Shown in pieces: positions 34,634 through 45,447 of a DNA stretch of 64,000 bases. A program made the translations under genes and the position numbers. The first letter of the stretch is position 1, and each line of letters starts with the position of its first letter. The DNA comes from Cunninghamia lanceolata (Eukaryota > Streptophyta > Pinopsida > Cupressales > Cupressaceae): contig BSBN01001343.1 in assembly GCA_027924645.1 (NCBI GenBank), positions 1,860,001-1,924,000 on the forward strand, read 5' to 3'. The notes under the pieces were generated by a model. It was not told the DNA's origin and made no database searches. It saw nothing but the letters and a program-made list of their open reading frames with translations.

Positions 34634-36285
34634 TTAAATTAGACTTACAATTTTGATTTTCTTCCATTGCTTCAACAACATCATTATTTTCTTCATCAGA
34701 AACCAATTCAAGATCAGCAACTTGCTGCCCATTGGTTGACTTGAATTGCATCCTCTACTAGAAGAAGCGCATTTTTTATTTGTATCAATGTTGGTATTCA
34801 TAAGCTGAAGGGCATTGATATTTTTCACACTCTGTTCTTTGAAATATCTTAACTTTAAAATATGACTTGGATATGTACTTGAACACAGAGAAATCTCCAA
34901 TCTACAGCCCATGATGATTCACAAAATTTTCCAAACCTTGCCTAAATTCTAGTTTATTTACAGTACCCCTTAATTGTACATCCCACTCCTACCCACCTGG
35001 TCCTTGAAGATGGAGGCATGCCCATTAAACCAACTCATTCGACAACTTTCTGCCCATCGGTTAACTTAAACTGCATACTCTATTAGAAGGGCATCTTTTA
35101 TCTATATCAATGTTGGTATTCATAAGCTGAAGAGCATTGATATTTTTGACACACCCTATTCTTTGAAATATCTTAACCTTAAAATATGACTTGGATATAT
35201 ACTTGAACACAACAAAATCTCCAATCTCCAGCCCATGACGATTCACAAAATTTTCCCAACCCTGTCTAAATTCTATTTATTTATGGTACCCCTTAATTGT
35301 GCATCCCACTCCTGCCCACCTGGGCCTTGAAGAAGGAGGCACGCCCATTAAACCAACTCATTCGACAACTTGATGGCCATCGGCTGACTTGAACTACATA
35401 CTTTGTTAGAAGAAGGGCATCTTTTATTTGTATCAATGTTGGTATTTATAAGCTGAAGAGCATTGATGTTTTTCACACACCCTATTATTTGAAATATCTT
35501 AACCTTAAAATATGACTTGGATATGTACTTGAACACAACGAAATCTCCAATCTCCAGCCCATGATGATTCACAAAATTTTCCCAACCCTGCCTAAATTCT
35601 AATTTATTTATATGGTACCCCTTAATTGCACATCCCACTCCTACCCACCTAGGCCTTGAAGAAGGAGGCACGCCCATTAAACCAACTCATTCGACAACTT
35701 GCTGCCCATTGGTTGACTTGAACTACATACTCTATTAGAAGAAGGGCATCTTTTATCTGTATCAATGTGGGTATTCATAAGATGAAGAGCATTGATATTT
35801 TTCATACACTCTGTTTTTTGAAATATCTTAACCTTAAAATATGACTTGGATATGTACTTGAACACAACAAAATCTCCAATCTCTAGCCCATGATGATTCA
35901 CAAAAATTTCCCAACCCTACCTAAATTCTAGTTTATTTATGGTACCCCTTAATTATACATCCCACTCTTGCCCACCTGGGCCTTGAAGAAGGAGGCATGC
36001 CCATTAAACCAACTCATTCGACAACTTGATGCCCATCGGTTGACTTGAACTGCATACTCTATTAGAAGAAGGGCATATTTTATTTGTATCAATGTTGGTA
36101 TTCATAAGCTGAAGAGCATTGATGTTTTTCACACACCCTGTTCTTTGAAATATCTTAATCTTAATTTATGACTTGGATATGTACTTGAACACAACAAAAT
36201 CTCTAATCTCTAGCCCATGATGATTCAAAAAAAATTCCCAACCCTTCCTAAATTCCAATTTATTTATGGTACCCCTTAATTGTAC
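34634..36285 (-). repeat. Five tandem copies of a B3-domain exon, 325-bp period
   Basis: Units start at ACCAACTCATTCGACAACTT (plus strand) at 35029, 35352, 35681 and 36008, with a diverged first unit at 34702, so periods are 323-329 bp. Each encodes, on the minus strand, EWDVQLRG...FRQGWENFVNHHGLEIGDFV followed by a KSYFKVKIF strand. This is the C-terminal half of a B3 domain, followed by a Ser/Asn-rich tail. Copies are separated by a stop (NELV then TAA), so they do not make one long protein. Only the leftmost copy keeps an acidic continuation (LVSDEENNDVVEAMEEN) with a GTAAGT donor, so it is probably nearest the original exon. The right end joins telomere-like DNA at 36285/36286. Confidence 0.82.
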
Positions 36286-36665
36286 ATCCCTAAACCCCAA
36301 ACCCTAATCCCTTAACCCTAAACCCTAATCCCTAGTCCCTAAACCATAAACCCTAAACCCTAATCCCTAATCACTAAACCATAAACCCTATCCCTAAATC
36401 CTAAACCCTATCCCTTAACCCTCAACCCTCAAAACTATACCTTAAACCCTAATCCCTGAACCCTAAACTTTCAACCCTAAACCCTATCCCTAATCCTTCT
36501 ACCCTCAACACTCTATCTTAACCCTAATCCCTCGACCCTCAACCCTAAACGCTATCCCTAAAGCCTCAACCCTAAACCCTAATCCCTCAAGGCCCTAAAC
36601 TCTAATCCCTTATCCCTAAACTCTAAATCCTATCCCTAAACCCTCAACCCTCAACCTTAAACCTT
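36286..36665 (+). repeat. Second telomere-like array
   Basis: About 380 bp of CCCTAAA, CCCTAAT and CCCTCAA units in the same orientation as 31345-33685. The junction reads TTGTACATCCC then TAAACCCCAAACC, so the B3 unit is cut in mid-exon and shares CCC with the repeat. Confidence 0.85.
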
Positions 36666-36744
36666 AATCACTCAATCCTTATCCACCCCTCTCCTCCCCT
36701 ATCTAGCTCACCTCCATCTCTACCCTCCTCTAACCTCGACACTA

Positions 36745-36806
36745 TACATACATACATATAGGCATACATAGATACATAGATACATACATACATACATATA
36801 TACATG
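36745..36806. repeat. ACAT/GATA-type microsatellite
   Basis: Tetranucleotide repeats of ACAT with ATAG variants over about 60 bp, after a C/T-rich stretch. Confidence 0.85.
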
Positions 36807-36842
36807 ATTAATAACCTTGAACATAAAAAAATTTAAGGGGGA

Positions 36843-36878
36843 CATAACGCGAGCATGTTATAACATGCTCGCGTTATT
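36843..36878. repeat. Palindrome P4 (perfect over 34 bp)
   Basis: ATAACGCGAGCATGTTA is followed directly by its exact complement TAACATGCTCGCGTTAT. The flanking base pair at each end does not match. It is the cleanest member of the family. Confidence 0.9.
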
Positions 36879-36935
36879 GCAAACATGACAAACAGTGCAC
36901 AAACTTTTGCAGAAAAAGAAAAATACAAAGTAAAA

Positions 36936-36971
36936 CATAACACGAGCGCATTATAATGTGCTTGCGTTATG
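36936..36971. repeat. Palindrome P5
   Basis: CATAACACGAGCGCATTA has the same left arm as P1. It meets TAATGTGCTTGCGTTATG, and pairing extends outward for about six more bases (AAAACATAAC / GTTATGTTTT). Just right of it a second dyad, AATCCCAAGCC..GGCTTGGGATT (36986-37010), is present. Confidence 0.85.
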
Positions 36972-37800
36972 TTTTGCTTTTGGAATCCCAAGCCTTGGGC
37001 TTGGGATTTCCTTTGGATTTCCAACCCAAAGGCTTGGAGTGCCTTCCTAATGTCCAGAGACTTGTTTTTCGATATTCTACAGGATTTCACATAATTTTAT
37101 TTGTGCTAACCCTCAAATTTGCACGTGTTTCAAGGTCAAACAAATTGAACACCTAGGTAATGTTAGGCTTTCTCTTAGCTATTTGATGATGTGATTTGTT
37201 TAACATTTTGACAATGTTAAGCCTTTCATCTTTAATTTCTTTTGTTTGTGTGTTCATTTTTGGGCAAAAACTACTGTTTGGTCTTTTTTTCATTGTAAAT
37301 TAACTATTCATTGAAATTTCAAAAAAATTACATATTTAGAAACTAGACTCCATTCTACACATATTAAAAAAAGAAAAAAATGATTTTCAATTAGTTTTCA
37401 AAATTTATAGGGGTAGCACAGCCAAATTTTGTTTTTTAGGATGGGTACACTTTGAAAATTAGTAAAAAATCAAATATTCATCAAAAAATTATCAAAAAAA
37501 TTGAGCATAAACTACATGCTGTTAGCTAATTTCTTATTGAAGTGATTTTAGAAATACCAAAAAAAAGATGACCTTTTGAGGGAGCCACAAAACATGCTAT
37601 GTTATCTTTTTTTGACAAAAACAACACCAATTTCTGTGGCTCCCTCTTTTGAACCCCTTAATCTATACCATTTTCCAAAAAAAATAGTTGTTTAGAAAGT
37701 AGACTCAGAGTACTACAAACATTGTTTTGGTTGCATCTCCAAATTTTGAGTGTAACTATTCTCAAATTCTCATCCAAGGCTAGCATTTCCTAATTTCAGA
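36972..37800. other. AT-rich right arm of the DNA element
   Basis: No gene seen. Contains short dyads and A/T runs. GAGGGAGCCACA (37580) and TGTGGCTCCCTC (37636) are inverted copies about 45 bp apart, a further possible stem. Confidence 0.5.
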
Positions 37801-37856
37801 AAAAAAAAGTGGCCACTTAAGACCCATTTTTGACCCCCCATCTTCTTCCACTTACC
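37801..37856 (-). repeat. Right inverted terminal repeat
   Basis: Reading inward on the minus strand: GGTAAGTGGAAGAAGATGGG, then a G-run, TCAAAAATGGGTCTTAAGTGG and CCAC with eight T. It pairs with 14595-14640. Confidence 0.55.
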
Positions 37857-40300
37857 ACCTATTGTTCTTTTAGAAAGTTCTTTCTCCTTGACCCTTAGGC
37901 TCTCTTCTTATGATCCTAGCCCCTTTTTGTAAATTTGGGTTCTGTAACTCATCATCTTAGATTGTGGTGTTGCATTCTAGAAGTATTGTTGTGCTCTATC
38001 ACAATAAAATAGATCATGCTCTGTATTGCTACAAAATGAACATTGTGTTTTCCCTTCACCCCAACATTCATTAGAAAAGTGTCCTAGCTTACCACAGTTG
38101 AAATATGTTGCATCCTCCCTCCTTATCTTCCATAGCCTCGGCGTCCTCTGCAGCCTCCAAACTACTCTCTTTCATCATTATTATAAATATTCCCATAGCA
38201 TGGACCACCAAAGTTTGAATATTGTATTGCATTGACATTCCTTTGGTTTCTCTAATTTGGTTTCTTGTAGCCTTGATCATGTGAGCTTCTCTCTACATAT
38301 GAAATGTTGTTGTTGTCCACCGAGTTTGTGTTACTATACCACGGTTCATCTTCTTTAGATCATCAATATATATTTTCTTCTAGAAGTTCTGTGAAGGATA
38401 GTCTGGTGTCTTATGGTCATCCCATACTCTGCATAATCCAGAATATACTAAATTTATTCTTTTTGTTGTTGTTCGGATGTCTTCTTTCATTGTAGCAAAA
38501 TGCCTTTCACCTTTCATTCTAGGGCATTCATTTCTCAAGTGACCTTCCCTTGTATAATATGAGCACCAAATATTAGGTCTTTGCTTCTGTGTATTGTCTT
38601 TCTGCTTGGCCAAAATCTCCTGTCTCAACCTCAATTGTTCCAATTCCAATTTCAACTTTTCTAGTTCTAGGTTTTCCTTCATTTTGTCTTGTTTGCACCA
38701 AGTTTGATCCTCTAACTGGTAGGCTAGTGTCACTACTTTGGCATATGTTTCAAATATTGTTCCATCCAGGGTGGATCTTATGTTAAGGCTTATTCAAGAA
38801 ATGAACCATTCTATCTTGTGTTTCCCTTTCAGTGGTTCCTCCAACTTCCTAGTTGTCTCCTTGAATCTTCTATCAAATTCCTTTATTGATTCTTTATCTA
38901 ATTGCATCAAATCTCTTATCTTCCAAACCCCTTCTATAGGAACATCTGGAACTCCAAAATTCTCCAAGAATAGTTTCTTGATACCATCCCATTCCTTATC
39001 ACTATTTGGACATGTCATTCTATACCACTTCAATGCTTCATTTTGTAAGGTGCCTATGAAGTCAAATAACTTGATTTCATCTATTATTACTCCCTTCCAG
39101 TTCCAAATAGACTCTGAAACAAAAATTTGATCTATTGCTTCAGTAGTGTCCTTCTCAAAGACTGGTAACTTGATAGGAACATCCATGGTTGGTCTTCTTA
39201 ATGTCTCCAATACTTTGCGGTAGGTTTCCTCTAGCTTGTTCCTCCAGTTAGGCTATCTTCTATCAACTTGATTTCTTTCTCTTCCCTTGTCTCTCTATAG
39301 TTAGATATCAAAGTACTTCTCTCCTAAAACTTTTACAAAATTACTCTGAATCTCTTCTATTTTGTTTGTTTGAATACTTCCTTCTTAACTAAAATTCTTT
39401 TGACTTTAGATGGCACTTGGGGTGACTCATGGTCTAGGGGTTGTGTCTCTTCGTAGTGTCTCTTCAAATTAGGGGATACTCTTCTATTTGTGAATGACAT
39501 CATATCAACATCCAATGATGATTGAAATAACCTTCCAAAACCCTCAATACTCCTCCTCCTCTTATCTCCTTTATACTTCAACAAATTAGCTCATCTATAT
39601 ATTCCTCATCCATCTTCAAATTTTCTAGTGTTAATTCAAGTTTTTTGGCAGTCTGCAACATAAACCCTAGTTTGCCTCTTTCTTCCTTTTCCTTTTGCAT
39701 TCTTCTTTGGAAAATCCCATAGTGGCATGCTCTACTTCTCCTTCTAACCTCGTTTCTCTGATAGCACCCACATTGCCGCGCTTAGCAGCATTCTCCTTGA
39801 CGTGCTTGTCTTTTTCTTCTCTTTTGGTAGCACCCTCCATGGCGCACTCTATGATTTCTTCCTCCTTTCCTTCCATAACTTCTATTGTCATCTCTTTTCC
39901 ACTCTCTTGTGCCCTTTCCATCCTTTTATGGTAACGTTCTTGTCATTCCTAAATTTCCTTCAATCTTTCTTCTCTGCATATCTCCATTCTGATTCTAATT
40001 TCTTCATTGATCTCTCTTTTCTTTCACTTCTTCCCTTTCACCATGGGTTTTCTTGATTTGGTGTTCCATTGGTCCATTTATATCCCATGGTATCCTTGTT
40101 TTGAAGAGTCAAATCATTTGAAGGATTCTTGTGGACCCTACCACCTTTCCACTTGTCATCCCCTTAATTACTTGTCCCCCTCTCATAGAGGTATGAACTT
40201 AAGGAGACTTAAATTTCCCCCCAGTTTGAAAATTTTCTCCACCAAGCTAGCCTTCTCTACTTTCTGGAACTATGCACTTCTCCTTCGAATGTTTTGCCCC
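37857..40300 (-). pseudogene. Gypsy-like gag (element G2, upstream part)
   Basis: This would be the capsid gene of an LTR retrotransposon. Minus-strand order: a Lys/Glu-rich N-terminal stretch (39921-39667), a linker (39584-39357), the Retrotrans_gag core (39210-38794) and a helical segment (38733-38600). The core shows LQNEALKWYRMTCPNSDKEW and QLDKESIKEFDRRFKE; the helical segment is rich in LELEKLKLELEQL. Two CCHC-type knuckles follow: CSYYTREGHLRNEC near 38560-38520, with second Cys replaced by Tyr, and NCGKLGHFSNEC near 38100-38060, with first Cys replaced by Tyr. Stops and frame changes break the frame. It ends at the right border of the 14595-37856 block. The pol part is not visible here. 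Confidence 0.72.
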
Positions 40301-40347
40301 TTCAATCTTTAACTACCTTCTTCCAAGGTCCTAGCAACAAAACCAAA

Positions 40348-40812
40348 TGTTGGTAAGAAATAGAGAGGGATACCAATCTGGAGATTTGATCCTCAATCAA
40401 GTCTTTATAGTCAGTTTATACCCTAGTCAAGTAGCTAGAGATTGATAGAAAAATGTAAAGAATAACAAAAAATAGAGTATCACATACAGATAATAATAAG
40501 ACCACAGAATTACCTGGTATCATCAAAACTCCATATCGCTATATAAATAGCAATCAAGTATCATACATCCATCCTCCAGTAGGTCTAATTTTCTACCTCA
40601 TCCATCTACATACATGGCTTCTATGTCATTCTTCATATCAACATCTATCTCATATCTTCTTATTATATATCATGATATCATATATCTATATATACTATAT
40701 CTATTACATATAGGGATGTGTTATTTATCATCTTCTATTAGCTTTTGGCCTCCTCATAGTATATGTGCTAGCTTCTGATCAGCTCTGTTCTATGCTCTAC
40801 ACCCTGCTAACA
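40348..40812 (-). mobile_element. 5' LTR of element G2 (465 bp)
   Basis: Minus strand TGTTAGCAGGGTGTAGAGC at 40812 to TTCTTACCAACA at 40348, with TG...CA ends. It is followed by TTTGGTTTTGTTGCTAGGAC, a primer-site-like sequence starting two bases later, and then the gag region in the same orientation. Confidence 0.65.
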
Positions 40813-42330
40813 GTACCCATGAACAAAATATCTCAAGTGGAGTAAAGCAGAAAACCTCATGAGAAAAACTCCTCCCCAAAAGTGAGAATGCAAGAAGAAA
40901 GTGATGGAATAAGTGATGGAAGGAGGACTCAAGACCCCCCTAGGACTACATCCAGCACAAATATATAATCAATAACCCCCCCATAAGAGGGAAAGAATGA
41001 GACAAGATGTCCCTTCCATAATGAAGTAGCTCCCATGCCAATGATGCATGCACAAAGATGAAACACGATCCAATGCCTGCAAACAACATTTCTCCCCTTG
41101 GGAAGAAACAAATCCACTAGTATATGTAGAAGAAACTCCAAATCCAAAAAAGAGATGAGGGAAGAATTCTCATGAAGTATGATGTCTCTAAAAACTGCTC
41201 AAGTGTCCACTTGTCGATGCTGAAAGATGCCACAACTAAATCAAGAGTCCATACCTACTTGAAGAATGTGACAATCCAGGACAATAGGAAAACTCAAGAT
41301 CATAAATCTCCAAAGAGAAATACGTTTTAACAATAGTTATATTATTGTTGTCATCACAGAGGAGAGATAACCCCTCAAACATGTCCTCTAAATTAGAAAT
41401 GTGAGACTCCACAAACAAGAATGATATGTCTAATTGAGATAAGAGTCCCAATGAGGTGGATCTAGAAAACAATAAACATCCTACTGCAAGGAATCATTGG
41501 AATCTCTCAAAAAAGCATCATTGGACTTAGATGTAGTAATAGGTGGTGAAGATGTGTCTACACATGCTGGATTAGAAGATTTATGAAAACAAATGCTATT
41601 AGCAATACACAACTATCTCAACTGATGAAGCTCAATTTGCAATCTTAAATCAACAATTTGCTTTTGCATTCATTCATCATCACTATGCCTTTTTCTCTCA
41701 TAATAATCAAATTATAATTTCCACAAACTAGGAGACATGAATACACTAGCAAACTAAAGTGTAGAAATAATGAAGCTGAAATGAAGCCCATAGAAAAATA
41801 AAACTTCTCTAGGTGTCAGGATGCTCAAGTTATCAATCAAAATGTGATTATGTGACAAATTGAATAAAATATACTTGGGGCTGAATCTATAAAAGTTTCA
41901 TGGATGATTGTGAAGCTCTCCTCAATACCTTTCCAATGTCAGGCAAGAATCATGAAAATCAGAGATCGAGGCAAAAAGTTATGAGCTTGGAAGCTGAAAA
42001 GATGCCTAGACTTTAAACAGAGAAAAAAATAACCATCAGCAGAATCAGGAGATGAGACCTATACCAATGGAAAGATCACAGAACCATGTTTCTGATGATA
42101 TTTCATTTGTGAAATTTGGACACCGTATGCCCACGTTACACCTAATTTTGTAAAAATACTCCAAATAGGCTTATAGGGAAAAACAACCTCCCCAATTAAG
42201 GGCCTGGTTGCATGGGTGACTTACAGATATGAGCAAAGGGACTGGCATCCTGAATTAAGAGCCTCTGATCACTGATATGACCAAGGTCTGATTGATAGGG
42301 GCTGAGCACTAGAGGATTGCTTTTAACCTC

Positions 42331-42476
42331 CAGATAAAAGGTTGAACCCTACAGATCATGCTTCATACCGCTGGACAAAAAGCCAAATCCTAGCGATCAT
42401 GCTTTAGGCCACTGGACAAAAGAATGAACCCTGTGGATCATGCTTCAAACTGTTGGACAAAAGGTTGAACCCTGGC
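42331..42476. repeat. 41-bp minisatellite, about 3.5 copies
   Basis: The unit GGACAAAAGGTTGAACCCT..GATCATGCTTCA recurs with GA(C/T)AAAA at 42333, 42373, 42415 and 42456 (periods 40, 42 and 41). Copies differ at several positions. Confidence 0.85.
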
Positions 42477-42700
42477 TATACAAATCCATACAGATTGTAC
42501 AGATTTTTTTGATGAAAATCCTTGAAACGTTAAAAAATGGTTGAAAATTCAAACAACTCAAAAAATATAGTGTTATAAGTCAAAAAAATTAGAATGGGCC
42601 ATCTGGATACAATAGTGTAGTTAATTTTTCTCCAGGGTGCACCAAAAAATCTCTTGATAGATTCTCTCAAAAAATACGGAAGGAGATCACAGATCTGAGA

Positions 42701-42712
42701 GCTCTGATACCA
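42701..42712 (-). promoter_or_regulatory. Primer-binding site of element C2
   Basis: Minus strand TGGTATCAGAGC, initiator tRNA-Met type, directly after an LTR end reading CTCTTACA. Confidence 0.85.
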
Positions 42713-45447
42713 TGTAAGAGTCACTAATGGACTCAAAGAAAACTAGGATCATGTGCAATCAAAACAACCTCCACAACAAGGGAAAAAATAAATAACAATA
42801 CTTTATATTGCCAAGAAAATAATGATGCATACAATATACAAGATGTAAAGCTTGACTTGATACACACTACATTGCATGAAATGTACAATGAGATACTTGT
42901 TGGCAATATGTGTTGTCATTGATGTCAACACTTAGAGTGAGGTCAACACTCAATTTGTGATGATGATATACCGGTATGATAACAGAGATACAGTGGTGAT
43001 GCATTGATGTCAACACTTAGAGTGAGGTTAGCACTCATTTTGTGATGATGATATACCAGTATGGTAACAGAGATACAGTGAGATACAATGGTGATGCTGA
43101 TGTTCAGGGTTGCTGATAATTAGTGATGTTCCTAATGTTCATAGTGGGATGCTAATGTTCATGGTTGGATGTCATGTCTTGATCAATGTCAAGTCAAGTT
43201 GTTTAGAGCATGCCTATGGTTAGCAAAGATGATTTCATGATGAAATATTAAGATGGGAATTAGAAGTACTGAGATGAATGAGGAAATATTAAGATGGGAA
43301 TTAGAAGCACTGAGATGAATGATGAAATATTAAGATGGGAATTAAAAGCACAAAGATGAATGATGAAAAATTAAGATGGGAATAAGAAGCACTAAGATGA
43401 ATGATAATACATTAAGCTATGCCAAGGATGAAAAGATGTTGTTAATGGCCTGTGGCATATTGTATGATCCTTCTTGTTGTTCCTAAGGATGTATGTGATG
43501 TTATATGAAGGTTTTGGCCTCTAGAAGTTGGTGAAGGTTTATGCTGCAAAGAATTGCCTGAAAGACTGCCTAGTAAAATGATCTACATTCCTTCACATTT
43601 GAGATATGGTCATGCAGTTTAGAAGTGTAGTATGATGTAAAGGTACTAAATCCAAAGTTTCACATCATTCGTCCCTCTATAGTGAAAGTTATGAAAGACA
43701 GAGTTCCAATCTGTGCTCTGGCAGAATCAAGTGATGATGAAGACTATTTGGAATGCTCCACATACCTCCACAATGATAGATATGGTTGTGCAGTTTTGAT
43801 GGATATGTTCATAGTAATGTATGAGTGCATCCATATGAGTTTCAAGTGTTTTGGAGGTCTGCAAGCTTAGTTTTCAAATGACAGTTGTGATACACACAGT
43901 TTTAGATTCCTAGTTGTTCTTAGGACATATGCTATGATGTGTGCCAACCTGTTGTGGCTTGAAAGGATACATTGACTAATGCAATATGGTTATGATGATC
44001 TTACATTTCTCCTGTTGCTTTGCAAGGTGGTTTTCTTCTCTCTCTAAAACTGATTGTGGTCCAGAATGATGATATTGCCAGGCTATGCCTCTATCTGGTC
44101 GACTGAAATATGTTAAAGGTATGCGCAACAATGTTGTTGATGTGTAGAGTTTAAGGAATGTTTGGAGATGTTGTATAGGACCTGTTGACTCATCCGAAAG
44201 AAGAGCAAGCAATGTTTAATTACTCATGAGTACCACCAAGTTGAAATGATCATTGTGCTATAAGCTTCATGTGTTCTTGCTTAAGGGTGACCTAATTAAA
44301 ATTTGTGAAGCATGTGAATGTTATTTCTTGAAGAATGATGTTGTGAATGATGTTTAGGACTGGGCTAAGCACATATTGGGGATTCTTAAGGCACGTGTTT
44401 CCTTTTGGAGTAGTGTGTTGTTCATGATAGGGCTTTCCCTATGCATGTTTCATGTTGTGATCTTTGGTTGATTTGTAAAATGTAATATTCTTGTTGTATT
44501 GGCCAATTTGTAATGAAATCAATGTAATGTCAAGTATATATTGTAAACCTAGTTGGTCTAGGTGAAGTATGATTGCGAAAATGAAAATATTAAAGTATAA
44601 AGAGTAAAGTATGAATATTATATGCATTGTGATGTGCGACTGAGGGAGAAAGAGCAAAAGTGTTAAAGGTTGTCCTGGTTCATCTTGAAGACATTTTTGT
44701 GATAGGAGGGAAGTGAAGAGTGTGCCTAATTTATCTAATCATCAGAAGAAGCAAAGTGCAATCATCAAAGGTGTGAGCTTTAATGTCAATTTTTCAGGTA
44801 GTAGAAGGATTGTCATACTGTAATTATTTCTGAGTTTGTTCTCAGTTCAAGGAGTAGTTGCCTCATTGGGAGTAACCCTAAAGAAAAGTCTACAGGGAGT
44901 TGTAGCTTCCTTGGGAGTGATCCTAAAACAAAGTTTTCAGGGAGTAGCAGCTTCCTTGGGTTGTAGTCCTAAAACAAATTTGTAATTTTGAACTTCATAT
45001 ATTGTGAGTTAATCCTCACCATGGTTTTTCCCTTCTTGGATTTTCCATGTATATATGGTGTTATGTGTTGATGTGTATTGTGTTAATCTTTCATGTTTAT
45101 GTTGATGCTGTAATGCTTAAGTTTCAATCTACTCTGGAGGATTTGAAGTTTGTTTAGATATTGATTCACCCCCCATCTCAGTATCCTAGTGTGTTCAACA
45201 ATACCTTCCTTATATATGTAAGGTTGAGAGGTAGGAAAAACTAGGATGATGACAAGTGTCTTAATCATATGACATGAGACACAAACATTTGAATTGTGTC
45301 ACAAATATTAAATGTTCTAACTACCTAAGTACACTTAACATGTGAACATGTGTGAATAGGTTATAATTAATTACTAGTTAGATAATGTGCATTATTAACA
45401 CTATAAAGGGGGAAACCTAATAGGAAACAACCCTGTTCACACCAACA
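42713..45447 (-). mobile_element. 5' LTR of C2, interrupted by a solo LTR
   Basis: The two pieces 42713-42897 and 45206-45447 together give about 427 bp, with minus-strand ends TGTTGGTGTGAACAGGG (45447) and CTCTTACA (42713). A TATATAA box on the minus strand lies near 45215. The insertion at 42898-45200 separates them. The outer border at 45447 is inferred from the TG end only. Confidence 0.5.
42898..45200 (+). mobile_element. Solo LTR, copia-like, 2303 bp
   Basis: Starts TGTTGGCAATATGTGTTGTC and ends GTATCCTAGTGTGTTCAACA. Flanks are ATACT and ATACC, a 5-bp target duplication with one mismatch. No primer site, polypurine tract or coding domain is inside, so it is what remains after recombination between two LTRs. 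43236-43410 contains four copies of a 45-55 bp unit (GATGAAATATTAAGATGGGA). The end shares ATTGATTCACCCCCCATCTC with other LTRs here. Confidence 0.75.

Larger units (their letters stand above)
14595..37856. mobile_element. Putative composite DNA transposon with inverted ends and palindromes
   Basis: Left and right ends are imperfect inverted repeats: GGTAAGTGCAAAAAGTTGGG at 14595 against GGTAAGTGGAAGAAGATGGG read inward from 37856. Both continue with a run of G, CAAAAA, AGTGGCCA and a T-run. Flanking DNA on both sides reads minus-strand retroelement coding sequence in the same direction, as expected for an insertion. No clean target duplication is visible: CCTACTTA and CCTATTGT are only similar. 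Inside are two convergent multi-exon genes, five palindromes of one family, satellite arrays, a gag-only LTR retrotransposon and a block with telomere-like and B3 repeats. The family is not recognised. The unit may be more than one element. Confidence 0.5.
40813..42712 (-). other. Internal 5' part of a copia-type element (C2), no clear ORF
   Basis: It lies downstream (minus strand) of the primer site at 42701-42712 and is cut on its left by the LTR of G2. Only short ORFs are seen, and no gag, protease, integrase or RT motif could be identified. Contains a 41-bp minisatellite at 42331-42476. Gaps of this kind are common in non-autonomous elements. Confidence 0.5.

Noticed and set aside
14586..37866. 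CCTACTTA / CCTATTGT as a target duplication of the DNA element
   Set aside because: Only about five of eight bases match, so it is not accepted as evidence for the borders.
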